A stretch of DNA of 45,689 bases from Kineosporia sp. A_224 (lineage in GTDB: Bacteria; Actinomycetota; Actinomycetes; Actinomycetales; Kineosporiaceae): the NCBI RefSeq assembly GCF_002198655.1, contig NZ_MWLN01000173.1:1-45689 (forward strand), read 5' to 3'. Positions within the stretch are counted from its first letter, which is position 1; each line of letters starts with the position of its first letter. This document shows, in pieces, positions 38,934-45,689 of the stretch. Below the pieces are notes generated by a model. That model was not told the origin of the DNA. It saw only the letters and a list, made by a program, of their open reading frames with translations, and did no database searches. Made by a program: the position numbers and the translations under genes.

Positions 38934-40306
38934 CGGGTGGTCTCGTCGTCCGCCGGGTCGCCCGCCGGGTCGTCTGCCGCGTCGTCCTGGGGGAGCGCCC
39001 AGGAGAGGACGACGAGGGCGACGACGAGCCAGTACTGGTTGTAGAACGCCTGCTTGTTGACGAGGTTCGCCGCCGCGAGGACGAGCGCGCACCAGCGCAG
39101 CAGCTCGGCGACCCCGGGCCGGCGCCGGCGCACCGTGAGCGCGACCGCGGCGACGGTGCCGACGACGACGAGCCCGGTGAGCCAGAACGGCGGGCTCCAG
39201 CCGAGGTCGTTGACCGCGGCGAGGTAGAGGGTGTTCGAGAACTTCAGCGCCGGGAAGGTCACGAGGTAGGTCACCGTGTCGTGCCACATGTCGGCGGGCG
39301 CGGTGAGGAACCAGGGGGCGACGAGCCCGGCCGCGACGAGCCCGGCGAGGACCGTGCGGCGCAGCCCGAACCGGTGCCAGAGGGCCAGCACCGGCAGCAG
39401 GACGGCGATGTGCTGCTTGCTCGCGAGCGCGAGGCCGACGAGGAGCACGGCGAGCCAGGTCCGGCGCCGGAGCAGCGCGACCGCGGCACCGGCGAGGCAG
39501 GCGAGCAGCAGCGGCTCGGTCCAGGCCTGCTCGGCCTGGGTCGCCGTCCCGGGCAGCACGAGCAGGACGGCGCCGGCGACCGGGCCGGCGGCGGACGTGG
39601 CGGCGTCCGCGACTGGTGTCCGCGACGCGGCGCGCAGTGCCAGGGCGGCGAGGAGCATCGCGGCGAGCAACGCCCAGCGGACGTCGCCGAGCAGCCAGCG
39701 GCCGGGGGAGACGAGCGCTCCGGTCCACGGCAGGTAGGTGAACGCCCGCATGATCCCCGGCGGCCCGACCCAGACCTCGGAGTAGGCGTTGTGCCCCGAG
39801 CCGAGCGCGTCGGCGAACCCCTGGAGGGTGTACCAGACGTCGATCCGCGGGGCCGGGTCGAGCCGGACCAGCGCCGCCACCACGGCGGTGTGGCCGAGCG
39901 CCGCGACGAGCAGCGCGGCGTCCGCCGCCCGCCGCCACGGCACGAGGAGCACCCCGGCCGCGACGAACGCCGTCCCGGCCATCGCGACCCGGACGCCGAC
40001 CGCGGCGTCCGGCGGGACGTAGGAGTAGCCGCGGACCCCGGCCGTGACGACGCCGCACACGGCGAGCGCGAGCGCGCCGGTCGCCCGGGTCAGCCGGACC
40101 GGGGCGCCGTCCCGGCCAAGCCGCACCGCCAGCAGGACCGCGGCCGCGACGTAGACGGCGACGATCCAGAGCCGGTACCGGACGACGCTGTGCGTCATCG
40201 CCGCGGTGACGGCGCCGAGGACGACGACCGCGACGACGGCGTGCATGCTGCCGGTCGACGGTTCGCGGGCGGGTGCCGCGGGCTCGGTGCGGGTCAGCAG
40301 GGGCAC
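38897..40306 (-). CDS. Polytopic membrane glycosyltransferase (GT-C / DUF2029-like)
   Basis: 469 aa with 10-12 hydrophobic segments and short polar loops, such as HAVVAVVVLGAVTAAMTHSVV, LWIVAVYVAAAVLLAV and AVLLVGLALASKQH. A periplasmic loop after the fourth segment contains RIDVWYTLQGFADALGSGHNAYSE, which supplies the acidic residue expected in GT-C enzymes using polyprenyl-phosphate sugars. LASKQHIAVLLP and NLVNKQAFYNQYW also occur in GT87-type proteins. It is next to pimB, so mannosyl transfer to PIM or lipoglycan is plausible but not established. GTG at 40306 with TAGGCT 6 nt upstream. Acidic tail contains 12-bp repeats. Confidence 0.8.
   Translation of the reverse strand: MPLLTRTEPAAPAREPSTGSMHAVVAVVVLGAVTAAMTHSVVRYRLWIVAVYVAAAVLLAVRLGRDGAPVRLTRATGALALAVCGVVTAGVRGYSYVPPDAAVGVRVAMAGTAFVAAGVLLVPWRRAADAALLVAALGHTAVVAALVRLDPAPRIDVWYTLQGFADALGSGHNAYSEVWVGPPGIMRAFTYLPWTGALVSPGRWLLGDVRWALLAAMLLAALALRAASRTPVADAATSAAGPVAGAVLLVLPGTATQAEQAWTEPLLLACLAGAAVALLRRRTWLAVLLVGLALASKQHIAVLLPVLALWHRFGLRRTVLAGLVAAGLVAPWFLTAPADMWHDTVTYLVTFPALKFSNTLYLAAVNDLGWSPPFWLTGLVVVGTVAAVALTVRRRRPGVAELLRWCALVLAAANLVNKQAFYNQYWLVVALVVLSWALPQDDAADDPAGDPADDETTRQPATGSPASSP
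38950..38985. repeat. 12-bp tandem repeat, about three copies, in the glycosyltransferase tail
   Basis: CCGCCGGGTCGC, CCGCCGGGTCGT and CTGCCGCGTCGT lie in tandem and encode a DDPAGDPADD-type acidic tail on the minus strand, after the last membrane segment. Confidence 0.8.
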
Positions 40307-40312
40307 CGGGTG

Positions 40313-40318
40313 AGCCTA
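40313..40318 (-). promoter_or_regulatory. -10 hexamer TAGGCT, leaderless glycosyltransferase promoter
   Basis: TAGGCT on the minus strand ends 6 nt before the GTG at 40306. Confidence 0.5.
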
Positions 40319-40331
40319 GCGAGGCAAAACG

Positions 40332-40364
40332 CGACGGCCCCGTGGGGATCCCACGGGGCCGTCG
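40332..40364. terminator. Perfect 15-bp hairpin terminator after the Flp prepilin genes
   Basis: CGACGGCCCCGTGGG and its exact complement (40350-40364) flank GAT. It lies 13 nt beyond the stop of the minus-strand prepilin gene and before the glycosyltransferase promoter. Confidence 0.88.
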
Positions 40365-40377
40365 ACGCTGGTCTGGT

Positions 40378-40557
40378 TCAGCCTCTGCAAGGGATAGCCG
40401 CCGCGTCTCCGGCGTTCAAGCAAGCCGATGTCTGCTCGAACATGCCCGAGATCTGCTGGCCGATCCCGAAGGCAGCACCGATGACGAGCGCAGCGATCGC
40501 GGCCAGCATCAGCCCGTACTCGACCGCTGAAGCGCCTCGGTCCAGCCCTTTGTTCAT
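40378..40557 (-). CDS. Flp/Fap-type prepilin, 59 aa (second of pair)
   Basis: A tiny type IVb prepilin that would form Flp (Tad) pili. The 59 residues are MNKGLDRGASAVEYGLMLAA, then IAALVIGAAFGIGQQISGMF and a Cys-bearing tail. The prepilin site is G|ASAVEYGL: cleavage after Gly with Glu at +5 and Tyr at +6, followed by a single hydrophobic helix. Two Cys in the tail (QTSACLN and IPCRG) may form a disulfide. It follows the other prepilin by 5 nt. Codon use is less GC-saturated than neighbours (AAC AAA GGG, TTG). No Tad assembly gene is in the window. Confidence 0.9.
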   Translation of the reverse strand: MNKGLDRGASAVEYGLMLAAIAALVIGAAFGIGQQISGMFEQTSACLNAGDAAAIPCRG

Positions 40558-40562
40558 GTCGG

Positions 40563-40787
40563 TTACGGCGTCGCGCAGGTGGTGCCGCCGCCGGTCCCGT
40601 TGTTGGCAGACTGGCCCGTCTCGAGACGGCTGCAGGTGTCCTGGAAGGCGCCCTGGATCAGGGTACCGATCCCGAAGACGAGACCGACGATGATGGCGGC
40701 GATGGCGGCGACCATGAGCCCGTACTCGACGGCGGTCGCACCGCGGTCCGCGGTCTTCCGGCCGAGCTTCCGGATGTTCGCAAGCAT
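40563..40787 (-). CDS. Flp/Fap-type prepilin, 74 aa (first of pair)
   Basis: Prepilin with a basic leader MLANIRKLGRKTADR, processing site G|ATAVEYGLM (Glu +5, Tyr +6), hydrophobic helix VAAIAAIIVGLVFGIGTLI and a polar tail with two Cys (DTCSRLE, GGTTCATP). ATG at 40787 with an AAAGGA Shine-Dalgarno 9 nt upstream. The stop is TAA, unusual for this GC-rich genome. Processing requires a TadV/PilD-type peptidase, not seen here. The pair of unequal pilins suggests a major and a minor subunit. Confidence 0.92.
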   Translation of the reverse strand: MLANIRKLGRKTADRGATAVEYGLMVAAIAAIIVGLVFGIGTLIQGAFQDTCSRLETGQSANNGTGGGTTCATP

Positions 40788-41257
40788 GGGATGGTGTCCT
40801 TTCAGGGCCCCCGTGGCGGTATGCACCACTGAAACCCTCTCACTCCGACAGGGGATATCCGACCCCCGGGCGGGGAAATCGGGAGAACGGCCGATCGCTG
40901 CTGGAGGTCTGACCGAACGTGAAGGGCGCGCACGTTCAGACTCCGGGGGCGGCTGAAGCAACTTGCGTGACGAGTGATCGACGGACCGTGCTCGACTACG
41001 AAACTAGCACCGGGCGTGACGGTGAGTGGTCGGTTCATGAATGTCCTGCGAAGTCTCAACCGTTCACCCGAGGCGTCCGGATACAGCACTTTCAGGCGCC
41101 CGATGGACGCATTCGTTGAACGATAACGCGTGGTAGCGGCGACCAGGTAATTCTCACGATGCGTAGTCATAGCCTGTCGCCCAGGCAGGGAGAGCGCAGG
41201 ACATGGAACGAGGCGGCGCCCACATGGACGCCGCCTCGGATCACTCGACCGCCGGGG
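40788..41257. other. 470-bp non-coding region upstream of the Flp prepilin genes
   Basis: Visibly lower GC than the flanks, with stretches such as TAATTCTCACGATG near 41150. It holds a hairpin at 40907-40941 (GTCTG/CAGAC and AACGTG/CACGTT around a 9-nt loop), a response-regulator terminator near 41209-41238, and presumably the prepilin promoter. A possible -10 TAGTTT (minus strand, about 41000) is seen, but no confident promoter can be named. Open frames on the minus strand lack family character. Confidence 0.6.
41209..41238. terminator. 10-bp hairpin terminator after the response regulator gene
   Basis: CGAGGCGGCG and its complement (41229-41238) enclose a 10-nt loop, 19 nt beyond the response-regulator stop on the minus strand. 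Confidence 0.7.
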
Positions 41258-41914
41258 TCAGCCGGCGCTGTCGTGCGGAGGGACGAGCCCGAGCCGCACC
41301 GCCGCCATGACGGCCTGCGCGCGGTTGCCCGCACCGAGCTTGTCGTAGATGTTCGCGACGTGAGTCTTCGCCGTCGACTCGCTGATGTAGAGCCGGCGCG
41401 CGATCTGGGAGATGACGAGCCCGTCGACGAGCAGCTCGAGCACCTCCTTCTCGCGCGGCGACAGCCGCGGCCCGGCCGGCGCGTGCATCCGACGCTGGAG
41501 CGCCTCGCTGAGGTCGCGGGCGGTGAAGGTCCGCGGGCTGGCGGCGGCGTGCCGCGCGGCGGCGACGACCTCCTCCGCGGGGGAGTCCTTGCCGACGAAC
41601 GCCGAGGCACCTGCGTCGAGGGCGGCGAAGAGCTTCTCGTCGCCCGCGTGCATGGTGAGGACGACGATGCCGAGGTCGGGCACGCTGGCCCGGGCGCGCT
41701 GGGCCAGGGCGACACCGTCGCCGTCCGGCAGCGAGATGTCGGTGACGAGCACGTCGGGGTTCAGCGTGCGCAGCGCCTCGGTCGCCTCGCCGACGGAGGC
41801 CGCCTCGCCGACGACCTCGAGGTCGCCCGCGCGGTCGAACGCACGGCGCAGACCTTCCCTGATGAGCTGGTGGTCGTCGACCAGCAGCACCGTGATGCGG
41901 TGCTCACCGCCCAC
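41258..41914 (-). CDS. NarL/FixJ-type response regulator
   Basis: 218 aa DNA-binding regulator for the adjacent kinase. The receiver has VLLVDDHQLIREGLRRAF (acidic pair), VLVTDISLPDGDG (phospho-Asp), VVLTMHAGDE (Thr) and FVGKDSP (Lys). The C-terminal LuxR helix-turn-helix is LSPREKEVLELLVDGLVISQIARRL followed by YISESTAKTHVANIYDKLG. All switch residues are present. GTG at 41914 overlaps the kinase 3' end by 11 bp. Targets cannot be read, but the nearest downstream promoter belongs to the Flp prepilin genes. Confidence 0.95.
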   Translation of the reverse strand: MGGEHRITVLLVDDHQLIREGLRRAFDRAGDLEVVGEAASVGEATEALRTLNPDVLVTDISLPDGDGVALAQRARASVPDLGIVVLTMHAGDEKLFAALDAGASAFVGKDSPAEEVVAAARHAAASPRTFTARDLSEALQRRMHAPAGPRLSPREKEVLELLVDGLVISQIARRLYISESTAKTHVANIYDKLGAGNRAQAVMAAVRLGLVPPHDSAG

Positions 41915-43652
41915 GGTTCACCTCCCCGTTCCTCGGCAGGTTGCGCAGCAGGCGGGCGAGGGACGACTCTCCCCGTGCACCCGCGTCCGCCGTCACCACG
42001 ACCTGGTCTGTGGCTTGTGAGTCTGTCACGGTTCGTGCCTCGTTCGGAATCTTGCCCCGGGCGCGCGCACGGCGCAGGGCGATCTCCGGGTCGATGATCA
42101 GCTCGACGACGGTGCCCGAGCCCTCGGTCCGGTCGCCGACGCTGAGCCGGGCCCCGATCCGCCGGGCCCGCTCGTGCATGCCGGTGACGCCCATGCCGCC
42201 CATCCGGATGCCCTGCACCGGGGTGAAGCCGGTGTGCCGGTCCTGGAAGCCGCAGCCGTCGTCCGTCACGGTGATCTTCGCCCGCGGCGGGTCGACGACG
42301 ACCGACAGCCACAGGTTCGTGGCCTGCGCATGCTTGCGGACGTTCGTCACCGCCTCCTGGACGATCCGGAGGATCTCGACCTCGACGGCGACGGGGAGCC
42401 GGCTCGACGACTCGTCGGTCGAGACGTGGACGACGAGCCCGGCCTGGCCGCCGACCCGCTGCACGTAGTCGGCGAGGGTGCGGGAGAGGCCGACCTTCTC
42501 GTCGACGCCGGCCCGCAGGTCGAAGATCGACAGCCGGAGCTCGCCGACGAGGCCGCCGATGTGCTCGCGGAGCTTGACGAGACGGGAGGCGACGTCGGGG
42601 GTCGCGTCCCGGGCGATGTCGTCGACGAGGTAGCCGACGGACGCCATGTCCTGCGCGATGCCGTCGTGGATCTCGCGCGCCAGCCGGACCCGCTCGTCGT
42701 CCGTCGCGAGCCGCCGGACGTCGTCGAAGAGGAGGGCGGACGCGAGCCGCGGCCCGGCCGCGGCGACCCTGCGCCGGGCGCTCTCGAGCTGGCCGTCGTG
42801 GAAGGTCTCCCGGCCGGAGAGCACGAGGACGGCGACGACCCGTTCGCCCATGAGGACCGGCAGGGCCGCGCAGCAGACGCCGTCCCGGGCCCGGCGCACC
42901 GCGTCGGCGGCGACCCAGGCGTCGAGGACGACGGCCTCGGCGAACGACGTCGGGTGCTCCCCGAGGATCGGCACGAACCGGCCGGCCGGGGACTTCACGA
43001 GCACGGTCCCGCTGGAGCCCGGGACCTCGCGGGCGGTCTCGTCGACGAGCGCGGCGGCGAGCGTCTGCGGGTCGAGGCCGAGGCTGAGCTGTCGGGCCAC
43101 GACGTGCAGCTCGGACAGCAGCCGGTGGGCGTCGGCGTAGGCGGGCTCGGGCGAGTCGGTGTACGGGAAGACGACGCGGCGCACCCAGGCCGAGACGAGC
43201 CCGACCGCGAGGAAGAGCGGGATCCACCAGACGAGGAGCGACGGCGTGAGCGCGGTGCGCGTCTCCACGGGCGTCGTCGCGAGCTGGGAGACGAGCAGGA
43301 GGACGAGCGAGGCGGAGACGGCGACCCCGAGCGCGGCGAACACCCCCGCGCCGAGGCCGGCGATGACGAGCGGCACGAGGAGGTACGGCAGGAACAGGTC
43401 GGCCTTGCCGGCGAGGGCGCCGACGATGATCGCCGCGCCGATCCCCTCGGCGAGCGCCTGGACGGCGCGCGGCAGCCCCTCGGGCAGCGGGATCGACGCG
43501 AGCCCCGCGATGAGCAGCAGCAGCAACGTCGGGACGATCGCGCCGCGCGGCCCGAGCCCGTCGACGAACGTCGTCGCGAGCCCGCACAGGCCGATGAGCG
43601 CAGCGCGGACGAACAGCGGGACGTACACGCTGTCGACCCTGAGCCGCGGCAT
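41904..43652 (-). CDS. Sensor histidine kinase (membrane, GAF, HisKA_3, HATPase)
   Basis: 582 aa. N-terminal hydrophobic segments (five or six over about 10-165) anchor it. A GAF-like domain follows (about 190-320; VVARQLSLGLDPQTLAAALV, VCCAALPVLMGERVVAVLVLSG). The dimerisation domain has LAREIHDGIAQDMASVGY with the phospho-accepting His. HATPase motifs are EAVTNVRKHAQATNLWLSV (N box), VTDDGCGF and GGMGVTGMHERARRIGARLSV. The combination with a NarL regulator is a NarX/DesK-like two-component pair. ATG at 43652, after GGGAGA. The C-terminal ~40 residues after the ATPase domain are a disordered tail. Confidence 0.93.
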   Translation of the reverse strand: MPRLRVDSVYVPLFVRAALIGLCGLATTFVDGLGPRGAIVPTLLLLLIAGLASIPLPEGLPRAVQALAEGIGAAIIVGALAGKADLFLPYLLVPLVIAGLGAGVFAALGVAVSASLVLLLVSQLATTPVETRTALTPSLLVWWIPLFLAVGLVSAWVRRVVFPYTDSPEPAYADAHRLLSELHVVARQLSLGLDPQTLAAALVDETAREVPGSSGTVLVKSPAGRFVPILGEHPTSFAEAVVLDAWVAADAVRRARDGVCCAALPVLMGERVVAVLVLSGRETFHDGQLESARRRVAAAGPRLASALLFDDVRRLATDDERVRLAREIHDGIAQDMASVGYLVDDIARDATPDVASRLVKLREHIGGLVGELRLSIFDLRAGVDEKVGLSRTLADYVQRVGGQAGLVVHVSTDESSSRLPVAVEVEILRIVQEAVTNVRKHAQATNLWLSVVVDPPRAKITVTDDGCGFQDRHTGFTPVQGIRMGGMGVTGMHERARRIGARLSVGDRTEGSGTVVELIIDPEIALRRARARGKIPNEARTVTDSQATDQVVVTADAGARGESSLARLLRNLPRNGEVNRGR

Positions 43653-43718
43653 CACCCGGACAATCTCCCACACCGGGAGCCGTCCGGGCCGGACCCTTGC
43701 CGTTTTGTCCCCGTCGTT

Positions 43719-43740
43719 CGGCCCATACCGTGATGGGCCG
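43719..43740. terminator. 8-bp inverted repeat between the GAF protein and kinase genes
   Basis: CGGCCCAT (43719-43726) and ATGGGCCG (43733-43740) flank a 6-nt loop, 16 nt after the GAF-gene stop on the minus strand. It may be a weak terminator or an operator ahead of the kinase. Confidence 0.5.
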
Positions 43741-43755
43741 AGCGGCGGACGCCGA

Positions 43756-45689
43756 TCAGGTCTCGTCGTCCTCCGTGAGCGGCGCGAGGACGCGAGCGAG
43801 GCGGCGGGTGGCCATCGCCGCGGAGAGCAGCCCCGCGGCCTCGTGGACCGGGCCGACGACGGCGGCGAGGTCGTCCTGCGTGAACGGCCGCCCGGTCCGG
43901 GACCGGGCGACGACGACGGCGGCCATGACGTCCGGCACCGGGACGGCGAGCAGGTGCTCCCAGCCGGCGAGCGGTGCGCCCGCCAGCCGCGGCCGGACGC
44001 TCGCCGAGTCACCGACGACGAGCGCGCGGCCGCCCATCGCGACCTCGGTGACGAGCCAGTGCCGGGCGTCGAGGACGAGGCGGCGCTCGATGGGCCGCAG
44101 CCCGACCCCGCCGTTGACGCGCCAGACCGACCCGTCGGGCACGACGATCGCGGCGGCGTCCGCCCCGGCCCGCTCGACGACCTCCTGGGCGAGCACCTGG
44201 CAGGTGTCGGCGACACCGAAGAGCTCCATGCTCCGCTCGTTGAGCGCGCGGACGAGCTCGCGGACGGAGGGTGCGGAGCGGCGCTCGACGGCGGCGTCGA
44301 CGACGAGGAGCTCGTCGACCCGGGGCTGTGCGTCTGCGGGGGCCGCATCCGGTCCCGCGACGTCGAGCGGCGTGGCGTGGAAGCCGTTCCCGTTCAGGCC
44401 GTGCCCGTTGAGGTCCTGCCCGTTGCGACCGTGCCCGTTGAGCTCCGTGTCAGGGCGCTCCGTGCCGTTCCTCGTGCTGCCGTTCACCCCGGTCCCGTAC
44501 GGCGTCCCGGCGGTGGTCGCAGGCGGTGCGTCGGCGTCCCGGTCCGGCTCCGCCCCGGTCGGTGCCGCGGGGGGCGGCGCGAGCATCTGGCCGGGAACGG
44601 CGAGCGTCGGTGCGAGCGGCCCGGTCGGCCCGGCGAGCCCGGCGGGGGGCTCGAGGCGCTGCAGCGGCTGCAGCGGGGGAGCCGGGAGCCGGTCGAGCGG
44701 TCCCGCAGCGCGGTCGACCGCGGGCAGCGGAGGCGCCAGGGTCGCCGCGGGGACGGCGAACGGCGCCTGCGCCGCGGCCGGTGCGGAGGCCGGCGGTGGC
44801 AGGGCGACCGGGGCACCCGACGGCGGCGCGGACTGCAGATCCGGGGCCGGCGGTGCCCACGCCGGAGGCGCGGGCTGCTGGAAGGCGGCCGGTCGCGGCC
44901 ACGGCGACGTGTCGACGACCGGCGTGAACGGTGCACCCGGTGCCGGCGGCGCGGGCGGGACGGAGCCCCACAGGCCGGGAGCGCTGTCCGCCTCGGTCGT
45001 CGCCTCGGTCGTCGCGGCGTCGGTGAGGTCGCCGCTGTCGGTGGCGTCCGGCAGATCGGGGTGGTCCGTGCCGCCGGGCGGGCCGGCGGGCGGCGGAACG
45101 TCGTCGCCCTGCTTGCCCCAGAGGCTGCGCCGCGTCGGCGGGACGGTGCGGTCCTCGACGGTCCGGCTCAGGGCCACGAGCTCCGGGGAGGCGCCGCCGG
45201 TGGAGAGCCCGGTGCTCAGGCGGCGGTCACCGAGCCTGCGCTGGAGCGCCGACGGCTGCTGCGCCGGTGCCTCCCGGCCGAGGATGGCCCGGCGACGGGC
45301 CACCATCGCCTCGGTGTCCTCGCGCGACCAGTGGTCGTCCTCCTCGGGCCGTTCCCGGGTCCAGCCGGTCGTGCCCGCGGCGTGGTCGGTGCGGACGTCG
45401 ATGACGGTGCCGTCCTCGTCCGCCGTGGTCGGGGCGGTCCCTTCGGCCGGGGCATCCGTCAGATCGACGGACGTGTCGGTGCTGCCGTCGGCCGCGGACC
45501 GCACGTCGACCATGCCGTCGGTGACCGCGACGGACACGAGGTCGCTCTCGCCGGCGATCACGAGGGGTGCGGCGGCGACGTCGGGCGCCGGCTCCGGTGC
45601 GGCCTCGGGGGTCGCACGCTCGGGGTCGCGCTGCGCCTGCGGCCGCCCGGCACCGGGCAGCACCTCGGCCAGGATGTCGGCCCGCAGGC
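43756..45689 (-). CDS. Long disordered protein with C-terminal GAF-like domain, 5' end outside window
   Basis: At least 644 residues; the frame is open to the window edge (it reads LRADILAEVLPGAG at the edge), so the start is not in view. The first ~250 visible residues are acidic with SREDTEAMVARRRAILGRE and ALQRRLGDRRLSTGLS, then ~200 residues are Pro/Ala-rich (PPAPPAPGAP, PAPPAWAPPAPD), and a stretch of Asn-Gly repeats lies near GRNGQDLNGHGLNGNGF. The C-terminal ~170 residues (ALNERSMELFGVADTCQVLAQEVV to PVPDVMAAVVVARSRTGRPFTQDDLAAV) read as a GAF-like sensor. It precedes the kinase, whose GAF it resembles, so a role in the same signalling pathway is possible. Confidence 0.65.
   Translation of the reverse strand, partial: LRADILAEVLPGAGRPQAQRDPERATPEAAPEPAPDVAAAPLVIAGESDLVSVAVTDGMVDVRSAADGSTDTSVDLTDAPAEGTAPTTADEDGTVIDVRTDHAAGTTGWTRERPEEDDHWSREDTEAMVARRRAILGREAPAQQPSALQRRLGDRRLSTGLSTGGASPELVALSRTVEDRTVPPTRRSLWGKQGDDVPPPAGPPGGTDHPDLPDATDSGDLTDAATTEATTEADSAPGLWGSVPPAPPAPGAPFTPVVDTSPWPRPAAFQQPAPPAWAPPAPDLQSAPPSGAPVALPPPASAPAAAQAPFAVPAATLAPPLPAVDRAAGPLDRLPAPPLQPLQRLEPPAGLAGPTGPLAPTLAVPGQMLAPPPAAPTGAEPDRDADAPPATTAGTPYGTGVNGSTRNGTERPDTELNGHGRNGQDLNGHGLNGNGFHATPLDVAGPDAAPADAQPRVDELLVVDAAVERRSAPSVRELVRALNERSMELFGVADTCQVLAQEVVERAGADAAAIVVPDGSVWRVNGGVGLRPIERRLVLDARHWLVTEVAMGGRALVVGDSASVRPRLAGAPLAGWEHLLAVPVPDVMAAVVVARSRTGRPFTQDDLAAVVGPVHEAAGLLSAAMATRRLARVLAPLTEDDET

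Noticed and set aside
40802-41170. 122-codon minus-strand frame upstream of the prepilins
   Set aside because: No Shine-Dalgarno, irregular codon use and no domain; it lies in the low-GC leader/promoter region of the prepilin genes.
1-45689. tRNA, rRNA, CRISPR, IS element or phage genes
   Set aside because: Looked for; no cloverleaf-like tract, rRNA-like stretch, repeat-spacer array, transposase or integrase motif was found.

Overview
Chromosomal window from a very high-GC Gram-positive actinomycete. The evidence is G/C-saturated third codon positions, many GTG starts, an actinobacterial qcrCAB-ctaE / ctaCDF respiratory supercomplex, a PimB'-type mannosyltransferase, a DUF3043 protein, a sigma-E-family (TIGR02983-like) ECF factor, and frequent TANNNT hexamers 6-8 nt upstream of start codons (leaderless transcription). 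No phage, IS element, CRISPR array, rRNA or tRNA was found. From memory, the backbone is collinear with Mycobacterium tuberculosis Rv2188c-Rv2208 (pimB, Rv2189c, ripC, DEDD/UvrC-like nuclease, trpD, ctaE, qcrCAB, ctaF, ctaC, adoK, HesB protein, glycerate kinase, DUF3043, cobT, cobS). That makes this a conserved housekeeping neighbourhood with local insertions rather than a genomic island.

Layout. 1-2811 (-): cobU-cobT-cobS, late cobalamin assembly, with cobS cut by the window edge. 2895-9800: a 70-aa conserved protein, a tricorn-type S41 protease with a His/Asp-rich insert, an aldo/keto reductase, DUF3043 and an M20 peptidase. 9837-12382 (-): a sensor-HAMP-GGDEF-EAL cyclic-di-GMP gene broken by a one-base frameshift in the HAMP region. 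12612-18753: glycerate kinase, an ECF sigma/membrane-protein pair, erpA behind a leader with twin dyads and a possible uORF, a GNAT, adoK and aat. 18908-28471: the respiratory block, ctaC-ctaD-ctaF on the plus strand facing ctaE-qcrC-qcrA-qcrB on the minus strand, with an L,D-transpeptidase lipoprotein and a methyltransferase lacking a normal start codon between them. 28773-34685: a receiver-like protein, trpD, a RAM-domain protein, a DEDDh/UvrC-like nuclease, a zinc ribbon, a NYN protein and a Cys-rich 105-aa protein. 35063-40306: a RipC-like NlpC/P60 endopeptidase behind a heavily structured ~190-nt leader, a secreted HExxH protein, pimB and a polyprenyl-type membrane glycosyltransferase. 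40378-45689 (-): two tandem Flp prepilins, a NarL-type response regulator, a GAF/HisKA_3 histidine kinase and a long disordered GAF protein cut by the window end.

Together the genes cover B12 assembly, aerobic respiration (cytochrome bcc-aa3), Fe-S maturation, cell-wall hydrolysis and cross-linking, PIM synthesis and signalling. The most unusual elements are regulatory or structural: the hairpin-rich ripC leader with mutually exclusive pairings, the twin dyads and leaderless mini-ORF before erpA, a 65-nt nested hairpin before the tricorn gene, the split c-di-GMP gene, the methyltransferase without a canonical start, and the prevalence of leaderless promoters.
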